Assembly (NCBI GenBank): GCA_021824175.1 | Contig: JAKALP010000007.1 | Location: 124,001-188,000 of the forward strand | Source: Deltaproteobacteria bacterium | GTDB lineage: Bacteria > Desulfobacterota > Desulfobacteria > Desulfobacterales > Desulfosarcinaceae | Direction: 5' to 3' | Length of the DNA stretch: 64,000 nucleotides | Shown here: positions 36,710-46,423 of the stretch, piece after piece | Numbering within the stretch: position 1 is the stretch's first letter | How the letters are laid out: each line of letters opens with the position of its first letter | Position numbers and translations under genes: made by a program | The notes under the pieces: generated by a model | Seen by the model: the letters and a program-made list of their open reading frames with translations, nothing else | Told to the model about the DNA's origin: nothing | The model's database searches: none

Positions 36710-38557
36710 ATGAACAGCATAAAAAAGATCGAAAAACTAGAAGCACTGGCCAGGTTGATGCGCTACCATATCTTGACGATGACCACCCATGCCGGTTCGG
36801 GCCACCCGACCTCGTCGCTGTCCGCCACCGAGTTGATGGCCGCGCTTATGTTCGGCGGCATCTTCAGATACGACGCCGAGCAGCCGCGGCATCCCAACAA
36901 TGACCGCCTGATTTTCTCCAAGGGCCATGCATCGCCGCTCTACTATGCCATGTGGGCGGCCGCCGGCCAGCTTTCCGAGGCGGATCTTTTGACCTACCGC
37001 CAATTCGGCAGCCCTCTGGAAGGTCATCCGACCCCGGCGTTGCCTTTTGTCGAGGCCGCCACCGGTTCCCTCGGTCAGGGCCTGTCCATTGGCGTGGGCC
37101 TGGCATTGAACGCCAAATACCTCGATAAGCTCGGCTACCGGACCTATGTGCTGCTGGGCGACAGTGAAATGGCCGAGGGCTCGCAATGGGAGGCCCTGCA
37201 GATCGCCGCCCATTACAAGCTGAACAACCTTATCGGCATCCTGGACGTCAACCGCCTGGGCCAGCGCGGCGAAACCATGTATGGTCACGATCTGGCCGCC
37301 TACGAAAAACGCATTGCGGCCTTTGGCTGGGAGACCCTGATCATTGACGGCCACGCCTATCCCGCGGTGCTGGAGGCATATCACCAAACGTTCGAGGCCA
37401 CGGACCGGCCGGTCATGATCATTGCCAAAACCATCAAGGGCAAAGGGGTTTCGTTTGTCGAGGACCAAAACGGCTGGCACGGCGTGGCGCTGAACGAGGA
37501 AGATTATCAGCGCGCCTTGAAAGAATTGGGCCACGTGGACAAATCCGTGCGGGGGCGCATCCTGGCGCCGGAACCCGTCGCGCTGCCGCAAGTCGCCCCA
37601 CGCCTGCCGGAACCCATGCACTACCCGGCCGGCCAAGCCGTTGCCACCCGGGATGCCTACGGTAATGCGCTAAAACGGCTCTATCCCCAGTTCCCGCAAA
37701 TCGTGGCAGTAGACGGCGAGGTGAGCAACTCCACCCGTACGGAAATCTTCAAGGATGCATATCCGGACCGCTTTTTCGAAATGTATATCGCCGAGCAAAA
37801 CCTGGCCGGAGTGGCTCTCGGTTTGCAGCGCCGGGAAAAGATTCCCTTTGCGTCCAGCTTTGCCGCTTTTCTGACGCGGGCCTTTGATCAGGTGCGCATG
37901 AGCCAGTATTCGGACGCGAACATCAAATTCGTCGGCTCGCACGCCGGGACCTCCATCGGCGAGGACGGCCCGTCGCAGATGGCCTTGGAAGATATCGCCA
38001 TGTTCCGCGCCATCCACGACGGCGTGGTGCTCTATCCGTCCGATGCCGTTGCCACGGAAAAGATCGTCGAACTGGCGGCCCGGCATAAAGGCATCGTCTA
38101 TATCCGCACCACGCGCATGAAGACGCCGGTGGTCTATGGCGCTGACGAAGAATTCAGCATCGGCGGAAGTAAAATCCTGAAGCAAAGCGATCGAGACGCG
38201 GCCACCGTCATCGCGGCCGGCGCCACGCTGCATGAAGCGCTCAAGGCCTATGCGGCGCTTATCAAAGAGGGGCTTGCCATTCGCGTCATCGATCTTTACA
38301 GCATCAAGCCCATCGATGTCCAAACGTTGCGGCAGGCCGCCGAGGAGACACCTTGCCTGATCACGGTGGAAGATCACTATCCCGAAGGCGGCATCGGCGA
38401 AGCGGTCAGGAGCGGGCTGGGAATGGCGCGGGTTGCGCTGGTGGCGTTGGCGGTGCGAAAGAAACCCAAAAGCGGCAAACCCCAGGAACTCCTCGATTAC
38501 GAAGAGATATCGGCGGCGGCGATTATCAGGGCAGTAAAAGCGAACGTCAATAAATAG
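36710..38557 (+). CDS. tkt: Transketolase, short (animal-type) form
   Basis: A 615-residue thiamine-diphosphate enzyme moving C2 units between ketose and aldose phosphates. Blocks seen are THAGSGHPTSSLSATE, LGDSEMAEGSQWEAL (the GDG-type cofactor motif, here GDS), GSHAGTSIGEDGPSQM with the His pair and IYIAEQN-like EMYIAEQNLAGVALG with the activating Glu. The length is that of the animal/archaeal type, shorter than E. coli TktA. Two starts are possible: 36710 after AAAGGAAAACC (preferred) or 36683 after GAGGTTGG, adding nine residues. It is followed closely by gnd, zwf and pgl and is surely part of their operon. Confidence 0.93.
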   Translation: MNSIKKIEKLEALARLMRYHILTMTTHAGSGHPTSSLSATELMAALMFGGIFRYDAEQPRHPNNDRLIFSKGHASPLYYAMWAAAGQLSEADLLTYRQFGSPLEGHPTPALPFVEAATGSLGQGLSIGVGLALNAKYLDKLGYRTYVLLGDSEMAEGSQWEALQIAAHYKLNNLIGILDVNRLGQRGETMYGHDLAAYEKRIAAFGWETLIIDGHAYPAVLEAYHQTFEATDRPVMIIAKTIKGKGVSFVEDQNGWHGVALNEEDYQRALKELGHVDKSVRGRILAPEPVALPQVAPRLPEPMHYPAGQAVATRDAYGNALKRLYPQFPQIVAVDGEVSNSTRTEIFKDAYPDRFFEMYIAEQNLAGVALGLQRREKIPFASSFAAFLTRAFDQVRMSQYSDANIKFVGSHAGTSIGEDGPSQMALEDIAMFRAIHDGVVLYPSDAVATEKIVELAARHKGIVYIRTTRMKTPVVYGADEEFSIGGSKILKQSDRDAATVIAAGATLHEALKAYAALIKEGLAIRVIDLYSIKPIDVQTLRQAAEETPCLITVEDHYPEGGIGEAVRSGLGMARVALVALAVRKKPKSGKPQELLDYEEISAAAIIRAVKANVNK

Positions 38558-38571
38558 CAAGGAGAAAAAAT

Positions 38572-40002
38572 ATGGCGGGTCGTGATAAAAAGAAGCAATG
38601 CGACATCGGCTTGATCGGCCTGGGGGTCATGGGAAGTAATTTTGTCCTGAATATGGCCGATCATGGCTTTTCAGTGGCCGGCTACAACCGCAAGGAAGAC
38701 AAAATCAGGCAACTGTCCGAATTGAAAAGCGCGCACCATAAGATCGAAACGACTCAGGACATTCACGCCTTCTGTCAAATGCTGCGAAAGCCCAGGGCCA
38801 TTATACTGCTCGTGCCGGCCGGTCCACCGGTGGACGCGGTGATCGAAAGTCTTCTGCCCTACCTGGAGGCCGGCGACCTGATCATCGACAGCGGCAACTC
38901 CCACTTCACGGACACGGACCGCCGCGTTCAATTCCTCGAAGACAAAGGCCTGCGCTTCCTGGGCATGGGCATCTCCGGCGGCGAGAGTGGCGCGCGTCAC
39001 GGCCCCAGTCTGATGCCGGGCGGTTCCGCGCAAGGCTATGAACGGGTCAAGCCCATCCTGGAGGCGGCCGCGGCCCAGGTGAGCGGGGCGCCCTGCGTGG
39101 CGTACCTGGGGCCCGGTTCGGCCGGCCACTACGTCAAAATGGTGCACAACGGCATCGAGTACGGCGTGATGCAGCTCATTTCCGAAGCCTATGACCTGAT
39201 GCATCGGGGCCTGGGCATGTCACCGGCTGAATTGCATACCGTGTTTGCGCGCTGGAACCAGGCGGAATTGAACAGCTATTTAATAGAAATCACCGCCGAT
39301 ATTTTTCTTCAAACAGACGACCAAACCGGCAAGCCCCTCGTTGACCAGATTCTGGATGAAGCCAAACAGAAAGGCACGGGCGAGTGGACCGTCGGCGAGG
39401 CCCTGAACCTTCAGATACCTGCGTTTACGCTCGGCGCCGCGGTCATGATGCGCGATATGTCCGCCGATAAGCATCAACGGGAAAAGGCCGGCCAACTGCT
39501 CAAGGGGCCGAGCCCTCAGTTGGAAGGAAAGCGGGATGAGATCCTCCACCAGATCAAGAGCGCGCTGCATGCGGCCATGATCATCACCTATGCCCAAGGC
39601 CTGTCCCTGCTGGACAAGGCTTCCGATCGCTATCACTACCACTTGAATCCGGAGACCGTGGCGCGCATCTGGCGCGGCGGCTGCATTATCCGGGCGGCCC
39701 TGCTGGAAGAGATCCGATCCGCCTATCTCTCCAATCCCACTTTGGAAAATCTTCTGTTCGACGGGCATCTGGGCCGTGCCGTGGTGGCCCAGCAGGCGGA
39801 CCTGCGCGAAGTCGTGCGCTTCGGCGCGACCCTGGGGCTGCCCATGCCGGGCCTGATGACGGCCCTGTCCTACTTGGACGCCTTGCGCAGCGGATGGCTG
39901 CCGGCCAATTTGATCATGGCCCAGCGCGATTACTTCGGCGCCCACACCTACGAACGGGTGGATAAAAAAGGCATCTTTCACACGCAATGGGCAAAGCGAT
40001 AA
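38572..40002 (+). CDS. gnd: 6-phosphogluconate dehydrogenase, decarboxylating
   Basis: A 476-residue enzyme producing ribulose-5-phosphate and CO2 while reducing NAD(P). The N-terminal nucleotide fold shows GLGVMGSNFVLNMADHGFSV with the usual Asn-Arg after beta-2 (GYNRKED), consistent with NADP. Substrate residues lie in GISGGESGARHGPSLMPGG and in HYVKMVHNGIEYG, the 6PGDH signature, where a catalytic Lys sits. Length is normal. It starts 14 bases after transketolase behind AAGGAG and ends 9 bases before zwf. Order tkt-gnd-zwf-pgl shows coordinated control of the oxidative pathway. Confidence 0.96.
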   Translation: MAGRDKKKQCDIGLIGLGVMGSNFVLNMADHGFSVAGYNRKEDKIRQLSELKSAHHKIETTQDIHAFCQMLRKPRAIILLVPAGPPVDAVIESLLPYLEAGDLIIDSGNSHFTDTDRRVQFLEDKGLRFLGMGISGGESGARHGPSLMPGGSAQGYERVKPILEAAAAQVSGAPCVAYLGPGSAGHYVKMVHNGIEYGVMQLISEAYDLMHRGLGMSPAELHTVFARWNQAELNSYLIEITADIFLQTDDQTGKPLVDQILDEAKQKGTGEWTVGEALNLQIPAFTLGAAVMMRDMSADKHQREKAGQLLKGPSPQLEGKRDEILHQIKSALHAAMIITYAQGLSLLDKASDRYHYHLNPETVARIWRGGCIIRAALLEEIRSAYLSNPTLENLLFDGHLGRAVVAQQADLREVVRFGATLGLPMPGLMTALSYLDALRSGWLPANLIMAQRDYFGAHTYERVDKKGIFHTQWAKR

Positions 40003-40011
40003 GGAGCCTGT

Positions 40012-41564
<1,553 letters not shown>

Positions 41565-41568
<4 letters not shown>

Positions 41569-42290
41569 TCCGCGTGCTGCCCGATTTGGACGCGTTGGGC
41601 CGGGCCGCGGCCGAGCTGTTCGCGCGCCAGGCCCGGCTTGCCATCAGCCGGCGCCAACGCTTTGCCGTGGCCCTGTCCGGCGGCCAAACCCCACGGGGCC
41701 TTTACGAGCTTTTGGCCGCACCGCCCTGGCGCGATGCAATCGACTGGCAAAAGATCCATGTGTTCTGGGGCGATGAGCGCTGCGTGCCGCCCGATGATCC
41801 GCGCAGCAACGCGCGCATGGCCCGCGCGGCCCTGCTGGATCACGTGCCCGTGCCGCCGGATCAGATCCACCCCATTTTATGCCATCAAAATCCCGCCCGA
41901 TCCGCTGAACGCTACCGTGATCTGTTGCGCGATTTTTTCGGCAACACGCCGCCGGTCTTTGACCTGATCCTGCTGGGACTGGGCGAAGACGGGCATACGG
42001 CCTCCCTTTTTCCCCAAGCGCAAATACTTCACGATTCAACCGCCTGGACAGCATCGGTCTATGTGGAAGCACAAGCCATGCACCGCGTGACCCTGATGCC
42101 CGCGCTGATCAATCAGGCGCGGCTGGTCGTATTTCTGGTCAGCGGTGCGGCCAAAGCCGCCATTTTGAAGGCCGTGCTCAGCGAACCGGCCGATCCCGTG
42201 CGATGGCCGGCCCAACTGATCCGGCCTGGGAGCAACGAACTGGTCTGGCTGGCGGACATGGCCGCGGCGGCCCAACTGGATCTGCCCTGA
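41565..42290 (+). CDS. pgl: 6-phosphogluconolactonase
   Basis: A 241-residue lactonase of the glucosamine-6-phosphate isomerase/DevB fold hydrolysing 6-phosphogluconolactone. Blocks seen are [16 protein letters not shown] with the phosphate-binding [19 protein letters not shown] and [15 protein letters not shown] with the catalytic His. The ATG overlaps the zwf stop, so translation is coupled; longer frames within zwf are not credible. This completes the oxidative branch zwf-pgl-gnd. Nothing unusual in length or residues. Confidence 0.94.
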
Positions 42291-42804
42291 AATCCTTCAT
42301 GGCGCGCTGGCGTGCGCACCTTTTTATTTTTATGTCCCGTAACGCGGTCGACGCCACCTCGTTTTTCAGTCTTTCGGAGGACCAGGTAATTGAGGTCGGC
42401 CTTCGGATCTCCATCTGAAAGGCATGCATAATTATATTATGATATTGATTTTCGTCGCGTGGTTCCAGATGTACGAGTTTTTTGCCCCCATTAAGTCCCC
42501 AGGCAACCCCTATTGCGTTTTAGTTCTCATCACTTATAATTCACAATCATCAGGCTACACTGTGGTTGAGCAAAACAGCGTTCGCGCGAGCGCGACAAAA
42601 GAGATTTTTCTTTATCGGTAAGTGACCCAAGCCAAAGTATCCGCCTCTCTTCTGGTGTAATTGCCCCAAACACTGATGCCAGTGTGGTCTATTTCGCCTG
42701 ATGTTTTCCCCGCTTCACCCCAATGAGGGTGAAACCATTTATACTTCTTTTACCTCGCCGATTATTAATTAAAGGCGAAGAGTCATTTTATTCACAAGGC
42801 GAAA
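42291..42804. other. Intergenic region after pgl
   Basis: These 514 bases are AT-rich compared with the sugar block and hold no supported gene. An ACCCCTATTGC motif near 42506 also occurs near 946 after aroK, with a T-rich stretch after both; this may be chance. No strong terminator is seen. A GC-content drop at about 42330 marks the end of the sugar block. Confidence 0.4.
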
Positions 42805-43275
42805 ATGATGACATACGGTATTGAAACTATTGAAAACAAGGCGCCGCCTTTAATAACGGGTGGCCTTGAAACCCATCTTCCGAAGCAAAAGGAACAAGAT
42901 TCCCAACCGCTCCGCAGCCTGGTCGTAGATGATGACGGCATTGTTCTAAAATACGTGGCCCAAATGCTCTCCAGGCTCGGATGTCCCAAGGTGGAGACCG
43001 CCCAAAAAAAGCCTGAATTGTTGAACAAGTTGGTCACCGGCCCCTTCGATCTAATGGTGACCGACCTGGAAATGCCGGACATGAATGGTTTCCATCTATC
43101 CCAGATGATTAAAAATGAGATGGGTAACACCAAAGTGATCATCATGACCGGTCGAGGTAAGGAAGATTGTCTCGACATGATGGCCACGCGCTGGGTGGAC
43201 GGTTGGCTTTTCAAGCCCTTTGGGTTGAAGGAGCTGCGCCATATGCTCCAGTGGTTGGGGTTGCTTAAGGATTGA
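42805..43275 (+). CDS. Single-domain response regulator (receiver only)
   Basis: A 156-residue protein with an N-terminal extension of about 35 residues and one receiver domain. The acidic pocket is VVDDDG, the phosphorylation site D87 is in MVTDLEMPDMNG, with T115 in IIMTGRG and K137 in WLFKPFG. All key residues are intact. No output domain exists, so it works by phosphotransfer or protein binding, as CheY-like proteins do. No kinase gene adjoins it. The upstream ribosome-binding site is weak (AAGGCGAAA). It lies between the sugar block and the second KH gene. Confidence 0.9.
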   Translation: MMTYGIETIENKAPPLITGGLETHLPKQKEQDSQPLRSLVVDDDGIVLKYVAQMLSRLGCPKVETAQKKPELLNKLVTGPFDLMVTDLEMPDMNGFHLSQMIKNEMGNTKVIIMTGRGKEDCLDMMATRWVDGWLFKPFGLKELRHMLQWLGLLKD

Positions 43276-43345
43276 CGCCTCGCATGCGCGCACCAAGTAG
43301 CGACGATTGATTATTGGCATCCAATTTTAAAAAGGAGAATTGAAA

Positions 43346-43597
43346 ATGAATACAGTAGCGACGCAAATGGATCAACTAGTCTCCCAGATTGCACAGTCTC
43401 TTGTCGACCGTCCCCAGGATGTCCTGGTTAACGCCATTGAGAGCAACAACACCATGGTGCTGGAACTGCGCGTCGCCAAGGAGGATATCGGCAAGGTGAT
43501 CGGTAAACAGGGCCGAACCGCCCAGGCCATGCGGACCATCATCGGAGCCGTCTCATCAAAAATCAAAAAACACGCGGTCCTGGAAATCCTCGAATAA
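43346..43597 (+). CDS. KH-domain RNA-binding protein (KhpA/YlqC type), copy 2
   Basis: An 83-residue KH domain paralogous to 15157-15399. Shared core: ELRVAKEDIGKVIGKQGRT followed by AMRTI. The G-x-x-G loop is intact, so RNA binding is expected. AAAAAGGAGAA precedes the ATG at 43346; an alternative TTG six bases earlier is less likely. Two KH paralogues lie about 28 kb apart and flank the stress and sugar blocks. Its own targets are unknown; being single-domain, it may need a partner such as a KhpB/Jag protein. Confidence 0.87.
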   Translation: MNTVATQMDQLVSQIAQSLVDRPQDVLVNAIESNNTMVLELRVAKEDIGKVIGKQGRTAQAMRTIIGAVSSKIKKHAVLEILE

Positions 43598-43850
43598 GGA
43601 GCACCACCCGTCGCCCAACCTCAGGCGGCAATGAAGTCTGAGGCGCACAACCGGCCGAGAGCCGAAGTAAATGTCTATTTGCCCCCCACCGACCGGGGGA
43701 CGGAAATCAAATGGAGAAGGAGCATTATTCCGTCCCTCCCCCGAAGTCCCTTCCTTTTGCCCCGCCGGTGCGGTCCAGCCCCCTGCTGGCCGGCATCGGC
43801 TTTTCTACTTCTATCGGTTGCCCTTCACGGCACCAAGGGGAGCGAAAAAG

Positions 43851-43881
43851 GGTCATATGTGACCATTGGTTAAATCTGACC
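43851..43881. repeat. 31-bp tandem-dyad element, copy B
   Basis: Gap-free match to copies A and C. The first dyad reads GGTCATATGTGACC and the second GGTTAAATCTGACC, separated by ATT. Its right end lies 4 bases before the first codon of the broken phosphotransferase frame, and A-rich and T-rich flanks (AAAAAG before, TATTTT after) resemble those of copy C. Confidence 0.6.
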
Positions 43882-43885
43882 TATT

Positions 43886-45031
43886 TTGGAGCTTGCGCAT
43901 GTCTTCGAGCAGGCCGATGATCCATACATCGCCGCGCGCGCCGAAGATATTCGCAACATCGGCCGCCACTTCCTGAGCCGGTTACAAGGGACCGCGCCGG
44001 CTACCGATGAGTATCCCAAACAGTGCATTCCGGCGGGCATCGAGCTCAGTCCGGCAGAGATTTCATATGTGCCTCGCGACCGGCTGGCCGGCGTCATTTG
44101 CTTGAAAGGATCGGCCTTGTCCCATATCACCATCATTTGTCGTGCCTTGGGCATTCCGGCGGTCATGGGACTGAGCGATCTTCCCTTGGGGTATTTAGAG
44201 GGTTGTGACGTTGCCGTGGACGGCAACCAAGGGGTTGTCTGCCTTAACCCCTCGCCCGCGGATCTCAATGAATTTCGGCAGCGCATGCCAGAAGAACAAG
44301 CCATCGCGGCCCAGCTCGATACCCTTCGTGATCTACCCGCCGAGACCCTTGATGGCATGTCGATCCCGCTGCATATTAATCTGGGGATCGGCGCCGAAGA
44401 AGTGCTTACGCGCGCCGACGAATATGAGGGCGTCGGCCTGTATCGGATGGAGTTTTTCTTTATCGCGCGCAACACCCTTCCCACGGAAGAGGAGCAATAT
44501 CTTCTCTACCGCAATCTACTCGAGACTTTTGCCCCGTCAAAACCTCAAATCGGGGCCATGATCGAAGTGCCTTCAGCGGTTTATCTAATCGCGGCGTTGT
44601 CAAGACAGGTGGATTTCTTCTCGATCGGCACCAATGATCTGACCCAGTACCTGCTGGCCGTAGACCGAAACAATCCCAGGGTGCAGGGCTCTTACGATAA
44701 TTTACATCCCGCCGTGATCCAAGTCTTGCACGATATCGTCCAAAGAGCGCATCATCAAAACCGGCCGGTCGGCGTATGCGGTGAAATGGCCGGCAATCCG
44801 GCCTCCGCCCTTCTACTGTTGGGCCTGGGCGTCGATTCATTGAGCATGAACCCATCCAGTCTTGCGAGGGTTAAATGGACCCTTCGCAGCTTCACCATGG
44901 CACAAGCCCGCGAGTTGGCCGGCACGGCCTTAGAGATCGAAAATGAAGCGGATACATACCGACTGCTCAATAGTGCATTGAACGCGGCCGGCCTTAAAGC
45001 GCTTATCGGCGTGGCCCCAGATGAAGTATGA
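43886..45031 (+). pseudogene. PEP-protein phosphotransferase (enzyme I family), truncated and internally deleted
   Basis: The 381-codon frame is clearly related to enzyme I / PtsP. It starts at a TTG just after element B, with no ribosome-binding site, and lacks the N-terminal and any GAF region; an in-frame stop lies at 43877. The phospho-His H80 is in LKGSALSHITIICRALGIPAV. The PEP-binding barrel starts with GVGLYRMEFFF and runs to RNLLETFAPSKP, then jumps to QIGAMIEVPSAVY. The intervening segment, with the usual DIGGDK and GWRGIR motifs (roughly 90-100 residues), is missing, junction about 44537-44555. The rest is normal (SIGTNDLTQY, GVCGEMAG). It is almost surely inactive as a phosphotransferase. 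Confidence 0.8.
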
Positions 45032-45626
45032 CGCCGGGATTAAGTCAAGTGCTCCCGACGGTTCGTTCTTGGGGGCTTGCCGTTGCCCGGATGGGCGTGC
45101 ATTCAAAGATCGCCCAGGCAGGCAATGGTGGCGCCGCTTCCGGCTGCCTTAATTGCAGCCGCGAACGGCACGGTTTTTTGATATGGCTTGTAGTTTCTAG
45201 GGAGCGTTTATATCGTGGTTCACTACCTTGATGGGGCCTTGACACTCTTTTGTATCGCCTGTTTGTTTGGAAACGTGGCTTTAAACAAAGATCGTTCATT
45301 ATCAGATTCTGTCAAAAGGGTTATATATAACCAAAGGTTAAATATGACCCTTTTAAAACAGCCCTTTTCCCTCGCCCCGTGAATACTTATTGCCGGAATC
45401 TTCCTATATATCAAGACGATGGGTGACACTGCTTGGCGAGTCGGAAACCTGGCATGTTCATTGATTAGAATACTATTGGTAGTAAAGGTAACTTTGGAGA
45501 AAGAAGCATTCGAGCAAATATGTTTGGAAACCTGATCGAAGTGAAGAAAACAATATCGTACGCCGAAAGGCTATGGGGCTGCCTGGATTTAACGTACACC
45601 ATAAGCAGCCTTGAGAGGAGGCCGTC
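45032..45626. other. Intergenic region with element C
   Basis: These 595 bases hold no supported gene. They contain a CGGCTGC/GCAGCCG hairpin (45141-45161) followed 12 bases later by a six-T run, a weak terminator candidate for the upstream frame; element C at 45319-45349; and a near-match to a sigma-54 promoter at 45450-45465 (TGGCATGTTCATTGAT, with GA instead of GC at -12). Confidence 0.45.
45319..45349. repeat. 31-bp tandem-dyad element, copy C
   Basis: Gap-free match to copies A and B. The first dyad is GGTTATATATAACC, a perfect palindrome, and the second GGTTAAATATGACC. It lies 288 bases after the broken phosphotransferase and 278 bases before lapA. Confidence 0.6.
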
Positions 45627-45887
45627 ATGTACTTTTCATTAATTGTGACTTTTTTACTGTTCGTGGCAATCATCATCGCCGCCATACAAAATAGTACGCC
45701 TGTGAATTTAAAACTTTTAGCCTGGGAGGTCCAGATGTCTGCCGCGGCCTTGATTTTTTATTCGTTTTTGGCCGGCGGGGTTATCGTATCGATTCTGACG
45801 CTGCCTAAACTGATGAAGAAATCCCATCGAGTAAAGGCTATGAACCGGGAAATCAACAACTTGAATGAAAAGATGAAGCCGGCTTAA
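45627..45887 (+). CDS. LapA-domain (DUF1049) membrane protein
   Basis: An 86-residue inner-membrane protein with two transmembrane helices (residues about 2-20 and 40-62) and a charged C-terminal coil. The first helix followed by IQNSTPVNLKLLAWEVQMS is the hallmark of the lipopolysaccharide assembly protein A domain. LapA works with LapB in controlling LpxC turnover by FtsH in enteric bacteria; an FtsH gene is present in this window but 26 kb away, so a link is speculative. GAGAGGAGG precedes the ATG. No lapB gene adjoins it. Confidence 0.82.
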   Translation: MYFSLIVTFLLFVAIIIAAIQNSTPVNLKLLAWEVQMSAAALIFYSFLAGGVIVSILTLPKLMKKSHRVKAMNREINNLNEKMKPA

Positions 45888-46255
45888 CTCTCGCCCGGCG
45901 TCGTGATGCCGTTGCGTTTGAGTTTGCGACGCAAGCGGTTCTTGTCAATGCCGAGCTTCCGAGCAGTGGCCATCTTCTTCCACGGATGACAATCCAAGGT
46001 CATTATGAGGAAGCGTTTTTCGATATCGGCCGGGGACATGCCTTTGGGCGGATCAGTGGCGCCGCGAGGCGTTTGCATACCCGCCGGCAAATATTCCGGC
46101 CATATCAGCGCCTTGGTGCACAACACAAAGGGGTGCTTGTTGGCATTCATCAGCTTGCGGATATTGCCCAAACATCGCTCCTGGGAAAGCTCCAAAACCT
46201 GCTTACCCTTGGTGGCATTGAAATGATTAGGCGCGGCATCGCATGACCATTCCAA
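45884..46255 (-). pseudogene. Fragment of an NtrC-family sigma-54 activator (C-terminal end)
   Basis: The 123-codon frame ends in ADIEKRFLIMTLDCHPWKKMATARKLGIDKNRLRRKLKRNGI, a Fis-type helix-turn-helix. The preceding part, CLGNIRKLMNA then VLCTKALIWPEYLPAG, is a decayed match to the WPGNVREL-(E/M)-N...VL...I-x-P-E-x-LP end of the AAA+ domain. The receiver, Walker A, GAFTGA and Walker B regions are absent. The WP of WPGN has decayed to CL, suggesting a remnant rather than a functional short regulator. It overlaps the lapA stop by 4 bases. It may still make a small DNA-binding protein. Confidence 0.6.
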
Positions 46256-46423
46256 CTGCAGGGGCTAAAAAATATCAATTCCCGCAAAAGCAATGATTTC
46301 TTGAAATGGAATCACCTCTATTGCTATAAACGGAAATGGCCACGCCAAACTTCATGGACTGATGACCTGCTCAACCTCATTTTCCTGCTCGAAACAATAC
46401 CATTGTTCTAAAGAGGACTCGCC

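Noticed and set aside
43711-43920. Frame with LLAGIGFSTSIG upstream of the broken phosphotransferase
   Set aside because: The motif vaguely recalls the start of enzyme I proteins, but it is in a different frame, proline/arginine-rich and lacks any other match; too weak to call a remnant.
45141-45179. Possible terminator (CGGCTGC hairpin then six T)
   Set aside because: The T-run lies 12 bases after the stem, too far for a classical intrinsic terminator; noted only in the intergenic entry.
45450-45465. Possible sigma-54 promoter before lapA
   Set aside because: The -12 element reads GA rather than GC, so the call is not supported.
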